From: Papiliotrema nemorosa
Taxonomy: Eukaryota; Basidiomycota; Tremellomycetes; Tremellales; Rhynchogastremaceae
DNA length: 64,000 bases
Direction: 5' to 3'
Assembly: GCA_032158125.1 (NCBI GenBank)
Contig: JASKOT010000009.1
Location: 310,001-374,000, forward strand
Part shown: positions 31,556 through 43,793 of the stretch, piece after piece
How the letters are laid out: each line of letters opens with the position of its first letter
How positions within the stretch are numbered: the first letter of the stretch is position 1
Position numbers and translations under genes: made by a program
Notes under the pieces: generated by a model
Seen by the model: the letters and a program-made list of their open reading frames with translations, nothing else
The model's database searches: none
What the model was told of the DNA's origin: nothing

Positions 31556-32888
31556 CTACTCGAAACCCATTCTGATAGGCGGTGGTGGCGGTGGTGCGCC
31601 TTGTTGCGCATAGCCCTCGTAACCGTTTGCAACGGGGAATCCAGCCGGTGGAGGTGGTGCGTAACCCTGTTGCGGCACACCTGCGTATCCGTTCGGTGCG
31701 CCAGGCGGGCCAGGTGGGGCGGGTGGGTAGCCTGGGTAAGCTTGTTGAGGGGGTTGGTAGACTGGCATCCCGGCTGGAGGGGGTGGAGCGGCATATTGTT
31801 GTTGTTGAGCTTGAACTTGTGCAGCCTGAGCAGCAAGCGCTCCGGCATATTGGCCTGATGATAAGCTGGACCAAGATTTCGACAAGAGGTGGAGCTTACC
31901 TTGGTAAGAGAAACCGGTACCGGATCCTCCCATCCCAGGTATGATAGAGTGTTTCCTACATATTAGCCGGACTCGAGCCAGGAGATGATGGTACACACTT
32001 TGCCTGAGCTGCCAATAACCTCTCTGCCTGTGTTCCGTGCCTCTCTCCCTTTCCATCCTTTTTGAAAGCATATTGTACGGTGATCGCCTTTCCACCAAAG
32101 AATTGCCCATTCATATTTTCTATAGCCATATCTGCCGCTTCGAAATCGTGATACGAGACAAACCCGTATCCTTTCGATTGTCCAGTCGTCGGATCCCTCG
32201 CAACCTATGTGTCAGCGAAGCCCAGCGTACAGGTCGCCCGATCACAATCAAGAGGTAAATGCCAACTGTACTGACCTTTGGATGCTCGGCGATCGAACCG
32301 AATGTTGAAAACGTATCAAACAGGGCATTCTCATCCACCCCTTCATCCAGACTTCCAATAAACAAATTGGCACCCACATCCACGGGCTTCTTCGTGTCGT
32401 AAGATGCCTTGTTGACCCTGATAGGCTTTCCATAGAGCTTGATTTGGTTCATTATCTTCACGGCGTAATCTGCGTCGTCTTCAGAGAGGAACTCGCAGAA
32501 TCCGAATCCTTGGTGGTTCATTGATATCCTGTCTTTCGGCAAGAAAACATTGGCTAAAAGGTCATCATGATGCCCTGTAGAGGTGGAGATGAAGAGCAGT
32601 AGGGAGGAATGGGTGCGATGGGACAGAGAGAGGTCGAGGAAATCGAGAAAACGTACAGACTGGTCCGGCTTGTCTAGACGGTCAGCTCAACGGCAATGAG
32701 AGTCGGAGAGGCCAGACTCACAACATGAGCTCCCATATCAGTGCATCTGTACATTTGTCGTCCAAGTTCCCCTATGTGGTCAGCTTTGTCCAGGCGCGCC
32801 GGGTAGATTCGAACGAGACGACCCATTGACACTCACGAGGTACACTGTCGCCTCTTGATTCCTATCTTGCTCTGCCTTGTTCTGCATC
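31556..32888 (-). CDS. SF3B4: Splicing factor 3B subunit 4 (SF3B4/HSH49)
   Basis: A two-RRM subunit of the U2 snRNP SF3b complex that contacts pre-mRNA upstream of the branch point. It starts at ATG 32888 ([17 protein letters not shown]). Spliced exons give RRM1: [19 protein letters not shown], then [20 protein letters not shown] (RNP1) and [14 protein letters not shown]2 is [20 protein letters not shown] with [18 protein letters not shown] and [20 protein letters not shown]. The C-terminus is Pro/Gln/Gly/Ala-rich ([18 protein letters not shown]), as in other SF3B4 proteins, and ends MGFE before the TAG at 31556-31558. At least six introns interrupt it, one of about 100 nt near 32553-32655. 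Gene order is tail-to-tail with DSS1 and head-to-tail with USE1. Confidence 0.92.
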
Positions 32889-33132
32889 TCGCCAAATTTT
32901 CACTCTCGACTTGTTTCGCTGGTGTTCCGATCCTTATTCCGGATATACACGGTCAGAGGTGCAAGTGCGAGACGATGAGCGTAGTGTTGAGTGATATGAG
33001 TGATATTGAGTGGATGGAGAATCGGACAACAGACAGCGTGCATCAACAATTTGATTCCGCTCCGTCACTCTGGCTATAGAATACAACGATGCATCACACC
33101 CATACACAACCTCATGCATACGATGGAGACTC

Positions 33133-34355
33133 TCACGTGAACCGTATGAGCATGTATGTCCAGACGAAGATGATCAGAACCAGTATGACGATCCCCAACG
33201 TCATACAAGTCGTGCTCCTTCCTTTGGACGAGACTGTCGACAAGTGCTTCTTGGATGATCGAGTTGCACTCAGATTGCCTGAAGCTCAGCTGTGCCTCTC
33301 GCGTCGAGCATGATTCAGATCAAAAGATACAGTGAGAGAATGTCACTCACTCTCCAATGTGTTTTGAGATGTCTCCAAAATCGCCTTCTCCGCTTCGAGC
33401 GAGTTTGAGAAGTGTATAGCGTTCAATTTGAGTCGATGCGACATCTGCGTGTCAGCTGGTCAAACACAGGAAATTTTGCAGCTCACATCAGCTAATTGCC
33501 CGCCTAGCTCTTCGTGTAGTTGCGCTGCACCCATACCCACTCCTCCTGTACCCAGCAACTGATCACGGCTTGACTTTTCTGATGGGACGACTGGTCGCGC
33601 TCGGATAGGTAGTAGACCGGCTTCGCCGGATTGGCGATCCTCTTCGGATCTTGAGCGGAGATATTGATCGAGAGGCTGAACATTTCTCTTCCTCCTTCGA
33701 GTCGTTGTTGCCGGTTCTTGGGTAGGCGTGGGCGGACGAGGGAGTTGGGATGGTGCTTGTGGAGGATGTGCAATAGGTATTGGCGTGCGAGGACGGGAAG
33801 CGGATGAACCGGCTGATTGACGAGAGAGAGTCTTGGTGAGGGGGTTGACGGGTGTGTTGGATTGTCGACTGAGCGTTTTCGACAGGGGGATGGAGGCGTG
33901 ACCCGAGTGCATTTGGAGAGCAAGCACGGTAGTATATCGACGCTCGAGGGTGTCGAGTGATCGCTGAAGATCATTCAGAGTGGAAGCAGTGGTCGACGAC
34001 CTGTCTGTCAGCGTGGCAGCAGAAGGGATGGATATGATTACACGCACTGCTCATTGCCCTGTCTCAACGCTTCCAACAGTTCCTTTGCATATACAGCGTT
34101 CTGGCTAATCAGCTTCACTGAACATCTTTGCCCGTTACAGCTGACCTGGACATCCTTCTTCACCTGGGTGACCGCCTTGGCTTGCTCCTCTAAATCCTCT
34201 TCATCCAGTACGAGCTCGCCTGACGAGGCTTCGAGTGATTTGACCAGTCGGATGAGGTTGACAAGACCATGTGGTGATCTCGCGGCGGTCTTCGCGGCTT
34301 TGACTACCTGAGCCGAGGGACCTGCCACTATGGACGGTATAGGCGATGCGATCAT
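33133..34355 (-). CDS. USE1: ER SNARE USE1
   Basis: A Qc-type SNARE of the endoplasmic reticulum that works with Sec20, Ufe1 and Sec22 in retrograde Golgi-to-ER transport. I start at ATG 34355 (MIASPIPSIVAGPSAQ). The longer open frame has only a TTG upstream. N-terminal helical part: HGLVNLIRLVKSLEASSGEL and AVYAKELLEALRQGNEQ. A central Ser/Pro/Thr-rich linker carries KTLSRQS repeated twice. The SNARE-like helix is AAQLHEELGGQLADMSHRLK then LNAIHFSNSLEAEKAILE, and the C-terminal membrane anchor is MTLGIVILVLIIFVWTYML, followed by IRFT and TGA at 33133-33135. This tail-anchored arrangement is typical. It is divergent from SWR1. Confidence 0.85.
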
Positions 34356-34674
34356 GGTGAGCCTGCTTGATGCATAGGATGCAAGAGATGAGTGATTTGC
34401 ACTGGGTATGACGAGAGGGATGAGTCGAGAGGTGCCACATGGACCAATTCGCCGTCGCCCGGTGACTTCTCTCCTTCGCGTCCATTTCAACTCGTTTCCT
34501 ATATCACCCCTATACTCTTCTCATTCCCACTTTTCATCCGAGATCGATCGACAGCCCGGCGCACGGCTGGTGAAGGGGCTGCTAGGCTCAGGCGTATCTG
34601 ATACGCGGAAAACCCCTCGCCTCGGGAATTTGACGATTTTGTGAATGATACCCCGGGAGTGGAGGTAGTCCACC
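34356..34674. promoter_or_regulatory. Divergent promoter between USE1 and SWR1
   Basis: 319 bp between two start codons. C/T-rich in the half next to SWR1. No recognised site. Confidence 0.35.
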
Positions 34675-37600
34675 ATGGACACAAATATCGATACGCCCTT
34701 CATCACACCAACGACGACAGATCCGACGCCTGAAGGCATCATTCAAGCGTCGTCAGATGCCCCTTTCAGTCTGACGCTGTCCACTCCGACCTCCAAGAAC
34801 GGCCCAAGAGCCCTTCGTCAACGCTCATCCTTACCTGCCAATGCTACCCCGCCCACCCGAGCACTTCGAGGTGGACCTCCAAAAGATATAGAAAAGATCT
34901 TACATCGAGTCTCATCATCAGGCATCTCGGAGCGAAAGGATGAGCTGGTCAAAGAGAAAGAAGGCGTACTGCGGGAAGTGGTAGATGAGCATGATACTGC
35001 AGTCTTGGAGAAATTCCATCTGGAACGGTATATCAGTCTTTTGGAGGGATGGGATCCTGTCGTGAGTTGTGTCAGAGGTCGTCAGTTTCAAGCTCATCAT
35101 TAGCATGCTAAACAAGAACAGTCACCAGTATATCTTGACGTAAGCTGTCGCAGATCCTGAGATTGAGCAGCTAACTGGCAGTATAAACGGCAAAATCATA
35201 ATCTGCTAGATCTCATCCCTCAGACCGCACAGCCGGTTGCTGGACCCTCTAGAGCGAGAGCTACAGCCCCAGCTAGGACAACTCGACGAAAAGTCAATGC
35301 AATCTCCGAGATCTTTTCGGTGCCTGCTCCTCCACCTCGCACCAACATACCCACCTCCGTCAAAGGCAAAGGAAAGGCCAAGGCCGACCCGGACGAGATA
35401 CCCGCCCTCGAGACGCCTGCTCGCAAAGGCAAAGGCCGAGCGTCTTTCGCCTCGCTCGCTTCAAATGATGGTATTGATTCCACGCCCATCGTCGAGACAC
35501 TGCCGCCTCAACCCGGCAAAAAGGGCAAAGGTCGTCGAGCAACGATAGGGGTGGTTGAGGTTGAACCCGAGGAGGAGGTTGAAACAGTAACGGAGACTCC
35601 AGGAGTTCAAGCCAAGGGGAAGAAACGCGGTCGGCCATCGTTGCCCAACCCTTCCACCAAAAAGCTCCGAACAAAAATGGACGAGGTGGAGACTCCCTCT
35701 AGCCCTGCCGTTGATACCCCCGTCGAGGAAACACCTCGAGAGGCAGCTTCACCTCCGCCAGTTGCTGAAGCGCTTCCATCACTCGCTCATGTTCCCTTCC
35801 CACCCCCTCCCATACGTCCTCGCGAACGGGTTTACGGTCCAAAGACAATGTGGTACACCGACCCAACGCAAATTCCACCGACAGAGACCAAATTCAATGG
35901 CGATATTTCTACCATGATGAACTCGTACATCCATATTGAGGATACAGGTCCATCACCCGATCTCGCATCGCTCGAACTCCGTGCGGCTCGTGATGCGTAT
36001 TTCCGAAACCGCGTCAACTACCTACAACATCAAGGTCGACTATTACGTCTTCTAGACGAGGCAGAAGCCGATGCTCTCGCTACGAACCCGACATCGAACA
36101 AAAGCAAGGTCCCCACGATGCCTGCTAGGAAAACGGATCATCAAGATTCGCTTATGGCGCACATGACCCAAGTCCGCAATGCCATATTGGGAGAAGCCAA
36201 GATGAAACCTGTAGTCTGCAAAAAGGTCGCGAGGATGATCATGGCGTATTGGGAATACATCGAGGGTAAAGCTGAGCGGGACAAGTTGGCCGAAGAAAGG
36301 GAAATGAAAAGAAAGGCCAAAGACCTAGTCAGAGCTGTAAGGAAACGGTGGGCTCTAGCCGTCAAGGTGCGGATCAAAGTCTGGGACGAGGGAAGCTGAT
36401 GCATAGATTGTCCGAGCAAAGATGCTGGAAGCGCAAAAAGCGGAACAGGATCGATTGGGTAAGGAGCATCTGCAGAACATGCTGCAGAGGAGTTCAGGAC
36501 TGCTCGAGGCTCAGCGAGACGACATTGTTGGACAAGGGGGAATTGATGATGATGAGGAGGAGGATGAGGAAGTGGAAAGTGACGAAGATAACGAAGACAG
36601 CGACGACCCTGACGCAACGACCGATGACGAAGATGACGGCGGTGACGAGGCTGATAATAATGACGATCTCGAAAGCGATGCTTCTGGGAGGACAGATGAG
36701 GTGTCAGCAGCAGATGATGAGGATGGGGAGGAAGAGGCAGAGGAGGACAAAGCAGCTGCAGGATCGATGAGCACAGCAGATGGTGTGCAATCGGCCATTG
36801 AGGATGCGGATGAGCTGGAACAGGAGGATGCAGGTGAAGATGAAGAGGAGGATGAGGATGAGGATGAGGATGACTCGACCGGCGACGAGTCAGCAGACGG
36901 TGACACTGATATCCGCCGTCTCATCCTGGATGATGAAGAGGAAGACGCCGAGGAGCCGGCAGCCGACGTGGACATGGGCAGTCAAGATGCGTTGCATCCT
37001 CTCGAGCCGTCCAATAAGGTCGATCCCGCTAATGAGGCCGCGATCAGCCCGTCAAATTCGGTTGAGGCGAATGTCGAAGCGATGAATACGGACGCTTTAT
37101 CAAAGGATGCCCTGATTGCGGCTGTAGAGATGCTCCCTGCAGAATCGACCACGGCGATACCTGTTCCAGCATTGGATAAGGCAGTGAAGTCATCTTCAGC
37201 TGAAGCGCCGGTCGACCATGCAGTCATCAATGGTACAGCCGTCATAGAAGGTACCGCTCAAGAGGATGTGCAGTCCTCACAAGGCATTGCGCAGGACATC
37301 GCTTCTACGACCGAAGATGTGCAAGAAGCCAAGGCTACCGCACATCCATCTCCTCGGCTACGTTCACGCAGAGCGCGCAAATCTCGCTCTGTATCGGCCA
37401 TTGTCAAGGTTGAAGATCCCGACGCAGACGACGTGGAGTTTGAAGCGAATAGGGATGAGCTTTCCGACCAGGACCATGCGCTCGATGTCGAAATGGAGGA
37501 TGCGGGCTCGGAGGATCGGGATAGTGAAGACGAGGGTTTGCTCGCCGATGCAGACTTGCCAATTGAGGTATTGCTCAAGCGATACGGATATCCGGTACCT

Positions 37601-40600
37601 AATGGCTCGGCTGAGGAGAGCGCGCCCAATGGCGATAACGATGTCAAGCCGGTAGAGACTGACAAGTCTCTCCTAGATGATGCGCTTGCGAATCAGCCTC
37701 AGCCTGGATTGATCGTCGAGGGGAAACGTAATCGACGAGTCAGAACCGTCTGGACGCCTGAAGATAATCCGCCTCATCCCCCTCCGGTGCCCAAGAAGGC
37801 AAGGATAGAAGAGGTGGAATCAGATCGAGAAATGACACCAGAACTGTCGACCGATGAGGGATCAGATGCAGAGGAGGACGAAGCGATCGTCGACCCAGAG
37901 GATGCGAATCGCGTTCGACCGCCTTTCTTGCTTCGTGGTACGCTGCGACCGTATCAGCAAGCTGGTCTAGAATGGCTTGCGAGTTTATACGCCAATAAAA
38001 TGAACGGTATCCTCGCCGATGAGATGGGTCTTGGGTGAGTATGAGTCGATTGATGAGGATCTCGACTGATCATGCAGGAAAACGATCCAGACCATTGCTC
38101 TGCTTGGCCATCTTGCGTGTGACAAGGGTGTGTGGGGTCAACACCTCATCATTGTCCCCACATCTGTCATCCTCAATTGGGAGATGGAGTTCAAGAAATT
38201 TCTGCCCGGTATCAAAGTATTGACGTATTACGGTAATCAGAAAGAACGAAAAGATAAACGAAAAGGATGGCACACTGAAAACACCTGGCAAGTGTGCATC
38301 ACATCGTACCAAATCGTTCTTGCCGATCAACACATTTTCCGAAGGAAGAACTGGGTGTATATGATCTTGGACGAAGCGCACAATATCAAGAACTTTCGGA
38401 GTCAACGATGGCAGACTTTACTGGGATTCAAGGCGAGTCGAAGATTGCTATTGACTGGTACACCGTTGCAAAACAATTTGATGGAACTGTGGAGTTTGTT
38501 GTATTTCTTGATGCCGAATGGGGTCGGCGCGGATGCTACGGCTGTGGTTGGTTTTGCGAATCACAAAGAGTTTTCCGAGTGGTTCTCTAGTGAGTTGGCC
38601 GGCTCATCGGGAAGGTGAGCTGATGAGTAGACCCCATGGACAAGGCTATCGAGACTTCAGATGCGCTCGATGAAGAGACCTTGGAGACTGTCGCCAAGTT
38701 ACATACCCTTCTTCGACCTTTTATCCTGCGCCGACTGAAATCTGAAGTCGAGACTCAATTACCGGGCAAATTCGAGCACGTTGTCTATTGCAAACTGTCC
38801 AAAAGACAGCGATTTCTCTACGACGAATTCATGTCTCGCGCGTCGACCAAAGAAGCCTTGACTTCAGGCGGATACCTCGGGGTGGTCAATACCTTGATGC
38901 AATTGCGAAAAGTCTGTAATCACCCAGATCTATTCGAAGTTCGACCGGTGCGGACCAGTTTTGCCATGGAGCGATCAGTCTTGAGCGACTACGAACCGGC
39001 CGAGCTGATTGTGCGCAAGCGATTGCTCGAACGTACCGATGAGCTCGATTTGCAGCCTTTCAACCTGTTTAGTAGGGAAGACGAATCTGCCTGGGTGTGC
39101 AAAAGCCGACGAGCCCTCGATGCGACTTCACACTTGCCTCATGAGGTCATTCAAACAAAGGGCCGGAAGCCGCAACTTCCAAAGCTTGACACGCGGACGT
39201 TGGAAGGGTGGACCAAGTATCGAGCATACATGGATCATAAAGCGAGTATGGCTCGATGGGGATCGCTGCGACAGGTCAATCAAGCTCGATGCGCCGTTGC
39301 GCCCGTCTATGGCTCAACTCTGCTGGACACGCTGCGATGCCTACCGAACAAGCTCCTCCCTGGTGATCTCACCATACGCAGTCGAAACGACCTGATTGAT
39401 AGCTTCACTCCGCCCGTTGCGCCCCTCATACACTCTTTCCAGGAGAGAGCGAAACAAGTCTCGAGATTGGTCGATTATTACGCGGTCATGCCGCCTAATG
39501 TTGTCGCTCGAGATCTACCTCGATATGCCCTTCCTGGCCTGACACCTGATGCACACCCGGATCTGCTCGAACCGGACTTTGACACGCTACACCAGTCTAC
39601 TGTCAAGCTGCAGATTGCGTTCCCCGACTTGTCGCTTTTGCAGTACGACTGTGGAAAGCTGCAAAAGCTAGATGAAATGCTGCGAGACTTGAAGGCGGGT
39701 GGACACCGAGTACTCATCTTCACCCAGATGACTCGGGTGTTGGACATTCTCGAGATGTTCTTGTCGTACAATGGACACCGGTACCTCCGTCTAGACGGTT
39801 CGACCAAGATTGAGGATCGACAAATCATCACGGAACGCTTCAATTCTGATTCTCGGATCTTCTGCTTTATCGCCAGTAGTCGATCGGGTGGTGTGGGTAT
39901 CAACTTGACTGGAGCGGATACAGTTTTCTTTTATGATTCCGATTGGAACCCGAGTATGGATCGACAATGTATGGATCGAGCTCATCGGATTGGACAGACG
40001 AGAGAGGTGCACATTTATCGATTCGTCTCGATACATACGGTCGAGGAGAACATGCTGAAAAAGGCCAATCAGAAGCGATTGTTGGATCGAGTGGTCATTC
40101 AAGAGGGAGATTTCACCACGGAATTCTTTGGCAAAATGGATTGGAGGGATATCATCGATACTTCCAATATCACCGATGCAGATCGGGTCAAGGAAGTATC
40201 TACGTTAGAAGGAGATGAGGAAAGGGTGGAGGATGTCGATGTGGAGGGAACGCCCACAGCGGTCGAAGTGTCCAAAGTTGAGCCGAGAGCTGGAGAAGAG
40301 AGAGAATTGGCAAGGGCCTTGGCCGAGGTGGAAGACGAGGAAGATGCCGCTGCTGCGAGAGTGGCGCAGGGTGAGGGAGAATTGGACTTTGCAGAGTTTG
40401 GAGAGGGCCAAGTCAAGAGGCCGACACAGCACAGTCGGGTCGGTTTCGCGAGTGGAGAAGGGAGCGCTACCCCTATGGACGTCGATGGGGATGAAATCGC
40501 GCGAGACAAAGACCACGCGGAAGGGGGACAAGGTGCAGGTGAGCGTGAGGGCGAAGGGGTCGAGGTGGAGGAAGAGGAAGAAGAGGATGAAGTGGGAGCG

Positions 40601-40660
40601 GTGGATGAGTATATGCTCAAATGGGTTGAAGAGAACTGGGAATGGTTTGTCAATTATTGA
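34675..40660 (+). CDS. SWR1: SWR1 chromatin-remodelling ATPase
   Basis: The catalytic ATPase of the SWR1 complex, which exchanges H2A for H2A.Z in nucleosomes. Six exons sum to about 1919 aa: 34675-35061, a micro-exon of 18 nt at 35122-35139 (SPVYLD), 35182-36366, 36407-38034, 38078-38589 and 38631-40660. The HSA domain lies at about residues 455-570 ([35 protein letters not shown]). A very acidic region with runs of Glu/Asp covers about 580-1000. The Snf2 domain starts near 1033 ([16 protein letters not shown]); Walker A is split by an intron ([16 protein letters not shown]). The DEAH box is [13 protein letters not shown] near 1168. The characteristic SWR1/INO80-type interval separates the two lobes, and the C lobe begins [18 protein letters not shown] near 1600, with [14 protein letters not shown] and [12 protein letters not shown]. 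The end is acidic. Confidence 0.93.
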
Positions 40661-40897
40661 TCTGCATAGTTGCTCCGACGTCCATATGCATGGCTACATC
40701 TTGGTACCCACTGCCTCGAATGCAAGAGAAGAGTAGGAGGTGGAGATTGGAGTGGCATCTCCGTCTCTCAGGGCCAAGTGACGTCAGTCGATTTTGCTGG
40801 AATCAGTGGCGCACGAGGGTTATTCGTCCGTCTCTTTCTTGCTTCTACCTCTTTCTCTTCATCTTGAGACAGACACAACACAGAGCAAATCATCACA

Positions 40898-41310
40898 ATG
40901 GCCCAATCTCCCTCGCACGAACAAACCAACCCTCTCGTCGGGAAATCCGATGTGAACCAGTCGGGTGCTCCCAACCAGCAATCTGACGCTCAACAACGAC
41001 CTGGTAGGTCACTCAACTCACCCGATGTTGGGAAATGCTAATTCCAGGTGTGTCGGGGGCTCAGGGTGCAGAGACTCCAGGAAAGTCTGGTCAAGGAGGA
41101 GCTACCGCCGCTCTCGCTGTGAGTCGACCCACCTACCCTCTCCACCATGGGACTTGCTTCTGTCCTTGTGTGGCTTGTGGCCCGGAGAGCAGCAGCAGGA
41201 GATATTGGAGTAGACGCTGATGATAGACCGCCCAAGAGTCGGCCAAGAAGCTCGGTGAGAAGGCACCGGACGGGTCTCACTTGGAGCGATCTACCGCCGA
41301 GACCAAGTGA
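40898..41310 (+). CDS. Small hydrophilic, probably disordered protein
   Basis: Three exons encode about 86 aa: MAQSPSHEQTNPLVGKSDVN onward, then GVSGAQGAETPGKSGQGGAT, then TAQESAKKLGEKAPDGSHLE to TGA at 41308-41310. The junctions are a phase-1 intron at about 41005-41047 and a phase-0 intron ending AGATGATAG|. Composition is Gln/Ser/Gly/Ala/Lys with no hydrophobic core, signal peptide or cysteine. This resembles small stress-induced hydrophilic fungal proteins, but no named family is certain. It is too short and too fragmented to appear as one reading frame. The consistent frame over two splice junctions supports it. Confidence 0.6.
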
Positions 41311-41494
41311 TCGTCATGAGGTACGAGGATTGAGCAGTATAAAGAATCGAAAGGAATATGAAAGAAGAATCAAGGTTTGTGGTGTAGTCGATAATGGCAT
41401 GAAACGCTACGATCTGAATCCAACGAATAGATGGCATAGTTATCATCACCACTATCAAGTTGGAACTTTACCATTCCCGCAGATCCCATCGATA

Positions 41495-42365
41495 TCACCG
41501 CCTGAGCTGCCTTTTTCGTTGATTGACTTTGTCCCTCGCCTCGATAGAAGTATCCCTCCACGGGTCCCAGATTAAATCCTGCAGCCAATCACCCGTGCGT
41601 TCCCACTTTGGGACTTTGAATCGTTCTGGCAACTTGAAAGCTGGCTGTCGGGCAGTCCAATGAGTAGTCTCCAAGATATCCTTGGAGAACACTCGACCGT
41701 AGATCAAGATTTCCTCGGAGGCTTTCGTGTAATTCATAGCCTCATCAAGTTGACTATGATAATATGATCTAGCTTGGTCGAAGGCCGCACAGGTATTCTC
41801 TGGGCGAAATACTCACCACTCGTGCTCCTTTATATTGCGGTGGGATATCGCTTGGGGACTCGGTACGGATCACGGAAAGGTCGATTTTAGATTTCCGACA
41901 TACTGTCAATCGACGCGAAATCTCCCATATGGTCCATTGTAAATCCTGACTTGCGGAGATCCACGGTGAGGTCTTGGTCGTGTCAAAGTGGGGTGCTGAG
42001 CGGTTTGACGAGGCCCAATAAGAGTAGTCGTCCTCTGAATCACCCTCTGACGCGTAGGGATCATACCGGGATCGTGTCCCCCATCCCCCGCATACGTGCT
42101 CTACCATATCGTCCACCTCATTGGTTGAGAAATGGGATATAGTGTCCCCATCATCCCCGCGTCGATCATCAAAGATAGTGAGGATATCCTCTAGCCGCTC
42201 GCGTCGATTGGGTGGTCGACAGCATTGGGAACTGAATCGAGTCGCGATGAACCCTCGGCAAGGGTCTAACGGAGTGAGAGAGTCGGAATCGGTGAGTCGT
42301 AGAGCCCGATAGCCCTCAGGGAGGACTTGTTGAAGCGTCGATGCGGTATATACCAGTGGGGTCAT
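41495..42365 (-). CDS. Hypothetical protein
   Basis: The frame starts at ATG 42365 (MTPLVYTASTLQQVLPEGYR) and runs into an acidic, Arg-rich segment (LEDILTIFDDRRGDDGDTIS, DPYASEGDSEDDYSYW) and WTIWEISRRLTVCRKSKIDL. A short intron around 41780-41840 is needed to join GARVV to SYYHSQLDEAMNYTKASEE. The best-fitting pair is GTATTT with a CCAAG acceptor, about 40 nt. The last exon (GDWLQDLIWDPWRDTSIEAR) ends at 41495. About 275 aa. No family, signal peptide or membrane segment was recognised. It is divergent from the next hypothetical gene. Confidence 0.55.
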
Positions 42366-42649
42366 AGTTGGAGTTTAACAGGATATGAGCAGAGTGGGGT
42401 TGAATGATCCGGGATCGACCGGCGTAGGGTGCTGTGTACTCGCTAGATCTGCAATGCCGTCTTGCTCGACGACGGGATAAGATGTAGGGCAGATTACCTC
42501 TAGCAGTTGTAGTAGTGGTTGAGCATGTTCAAGTCGAGGAACACGATAAAGGGCGGAATAACATCTACAATGGTGGGGACGGGCGGTTCGGCGTCGCACT
42601 GAAGGATGATGCACCAAGCAAGCAGACTCGCGACTTCTTACACCTCGAC

Positions 42650-43447
42650 ATGTCGACTAGACCCAGATCCAGATCCACTTCGCCCGACCCTTGGCCGATC
42701 AGCAATTCGATTCTCAAACGCATTGCATACGCTGGATCGCTCGACGAGATTTCAAACCATCCAGAGGGACTATCCCACATTGTCTCATCTTTAAGTACGC
42801 CTTCGCGACACCACGGCAATAGTCGAAATGACGATTATTCAAGTTTAACGACTGTACCTCTAGCTTGTACGCTGTACCAGACTGGCCGACATGGACCTCA
42901 GAATGGGTTTAGATTGGTCCTGGTCGATGCTGGAGTAATGCCTGGACCCATTATCGAGGGACTGAACGGGTTGGGTGATATACACCCCGATACAGCAGAG
43001 ATGATCTTGTGTCGGACGGACACCGCGACTATTATCGCGGACATACCAGATGAGGACGAGGAGGACCCCCAAACGCCGACTCAAGCAAGATCAATCTCGT
43101 ATCATAGGCTGATCCAACCTCTCCTGGAGAGCGAAGCGATCACGCACATTCCCACGCACAAGGGAGAAATCACCCTTCAACTCAGAAAACAGGCGTGTTA
43201 CCCTCTCTCAAGGGGAAAAAAGCCCGGCTCGACAAGTCAAGCCGCATCCACTGGCCGAGGTTTCTTATTCAGAACATCGAGTTCTACGCCTGATGGATCG
43301 GGATGTCGGGCTGTGGTTCTTGTAAAGGAAGGGTGCAGCCCTGAAGCTGTGGAGATGGAGGTCGTCGCACTGCTTAGAAAGCGTAGAAGGGGTGAAGAAT
43401 GTTTCCTTGTGTTCTGCAAGGAGGGGCTGGAGAAGGTGTATGGGTAG
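42650..43447 (+). CDS. Hypothetical protein
   Basis: A single open frame of 265 codons from ATG 42650 (MSTRPRSRSTSPDPWPISNS). The frame is open further upstream but only with a GTG, so this ATG is preferred. After a basic, Ser-rich N-terminus it has a compact-looking core: FRLVLVDAGVMPGPIIEGLN, TAEMILCRTDTATIIADIPD, then EITLQLRKQACYPLS. The C-terminal portion ends VVALLRKRRRGEECFLVFCK. No catalytic motif or family was recognised. Long ORF length and clean start support a real gene. Confidence 0.55.
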   Translation: MSTRPRSRSTSPDPWPISNSILKRIAYAGSLDEISNHPEGLSHIVSSLSTPSRHHGNSRNDDYSSLTTVPLACTLYQTGRHGPQNGFRLVLVDAGVMPGPIIEGLNGLGDIHPDTAEMILCRTDTATIIADIPDEDEEDPQTPTQARSISYHRLIQPLLESEAITHIPTHKGEITLQLRKQACYPLSRGKKPGSTSQAASTGRGFLFRTSSSTPDGSGCRAVVLVKEGCSPEAVEMEVVALLRKRRRGEECFLVFCKEGLEKVYG

Positions 43448-43793
43448 AGGTAGTGCCTCCACATTGCTAGAAAGCGGCTGATGTGACAGCAGTCTCACAT
43501 TGGTCGAGGACACTCTAGGTCAACGGGACCGAGACTTCGAATGCTCTCGGTCGACCAGCGCGATGGGAACTACGCAGCCGTCTCGCTCAGTCCTCCCCAT
43601 GGATCCGACGTGATTCGATTGCACACAGCCGGTGGTCCTGTTTGTCAATTCTACTTCTCTGTCAGTTGACACCGGTCTGGGCATTAGACAGTGTTTGCGA
43701 TCCAAGCTGCATCCGACAAGGCAGATTCTGCAGATGTAAACTGCATGATATTCCATGATACAAGGCATATATACGCGATGGGTGTGAATGCAC
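43448..43793. other. Convergent intergenic region
   Basis: 346 bp between two convergent stop codons (hypothetical gene and CYB2). It should contain both 3' untranslated regions. Nothing else was seen. Confidence 0.3.

Noticed and set aside
32800..32830. Possible tRNA B-box (GATTCGAAC) near SF3B4
   Set aside because: No matching A-box or acceptor stem around it; it lies in an intron of SF3B4.
34038..34490. Longer USE1 start upstream of 34355
   Set aside because: The upstream extension begins with TTG and has no conserved sequence. ATG at 34355 fits the family.
36546..36880. GAG/GAT triplet-rich tract in SWR1 as a possible microsatellite
   Set aside because: Interrupted and in frame; it encodes the normal acidic region of this remodeller.
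36511..36975. 154-codon Ser-rich minus-strand frame
   Set aside because: Mirror image of the GAT/GAG-rich acidic region of SWR1. Pure shadow.
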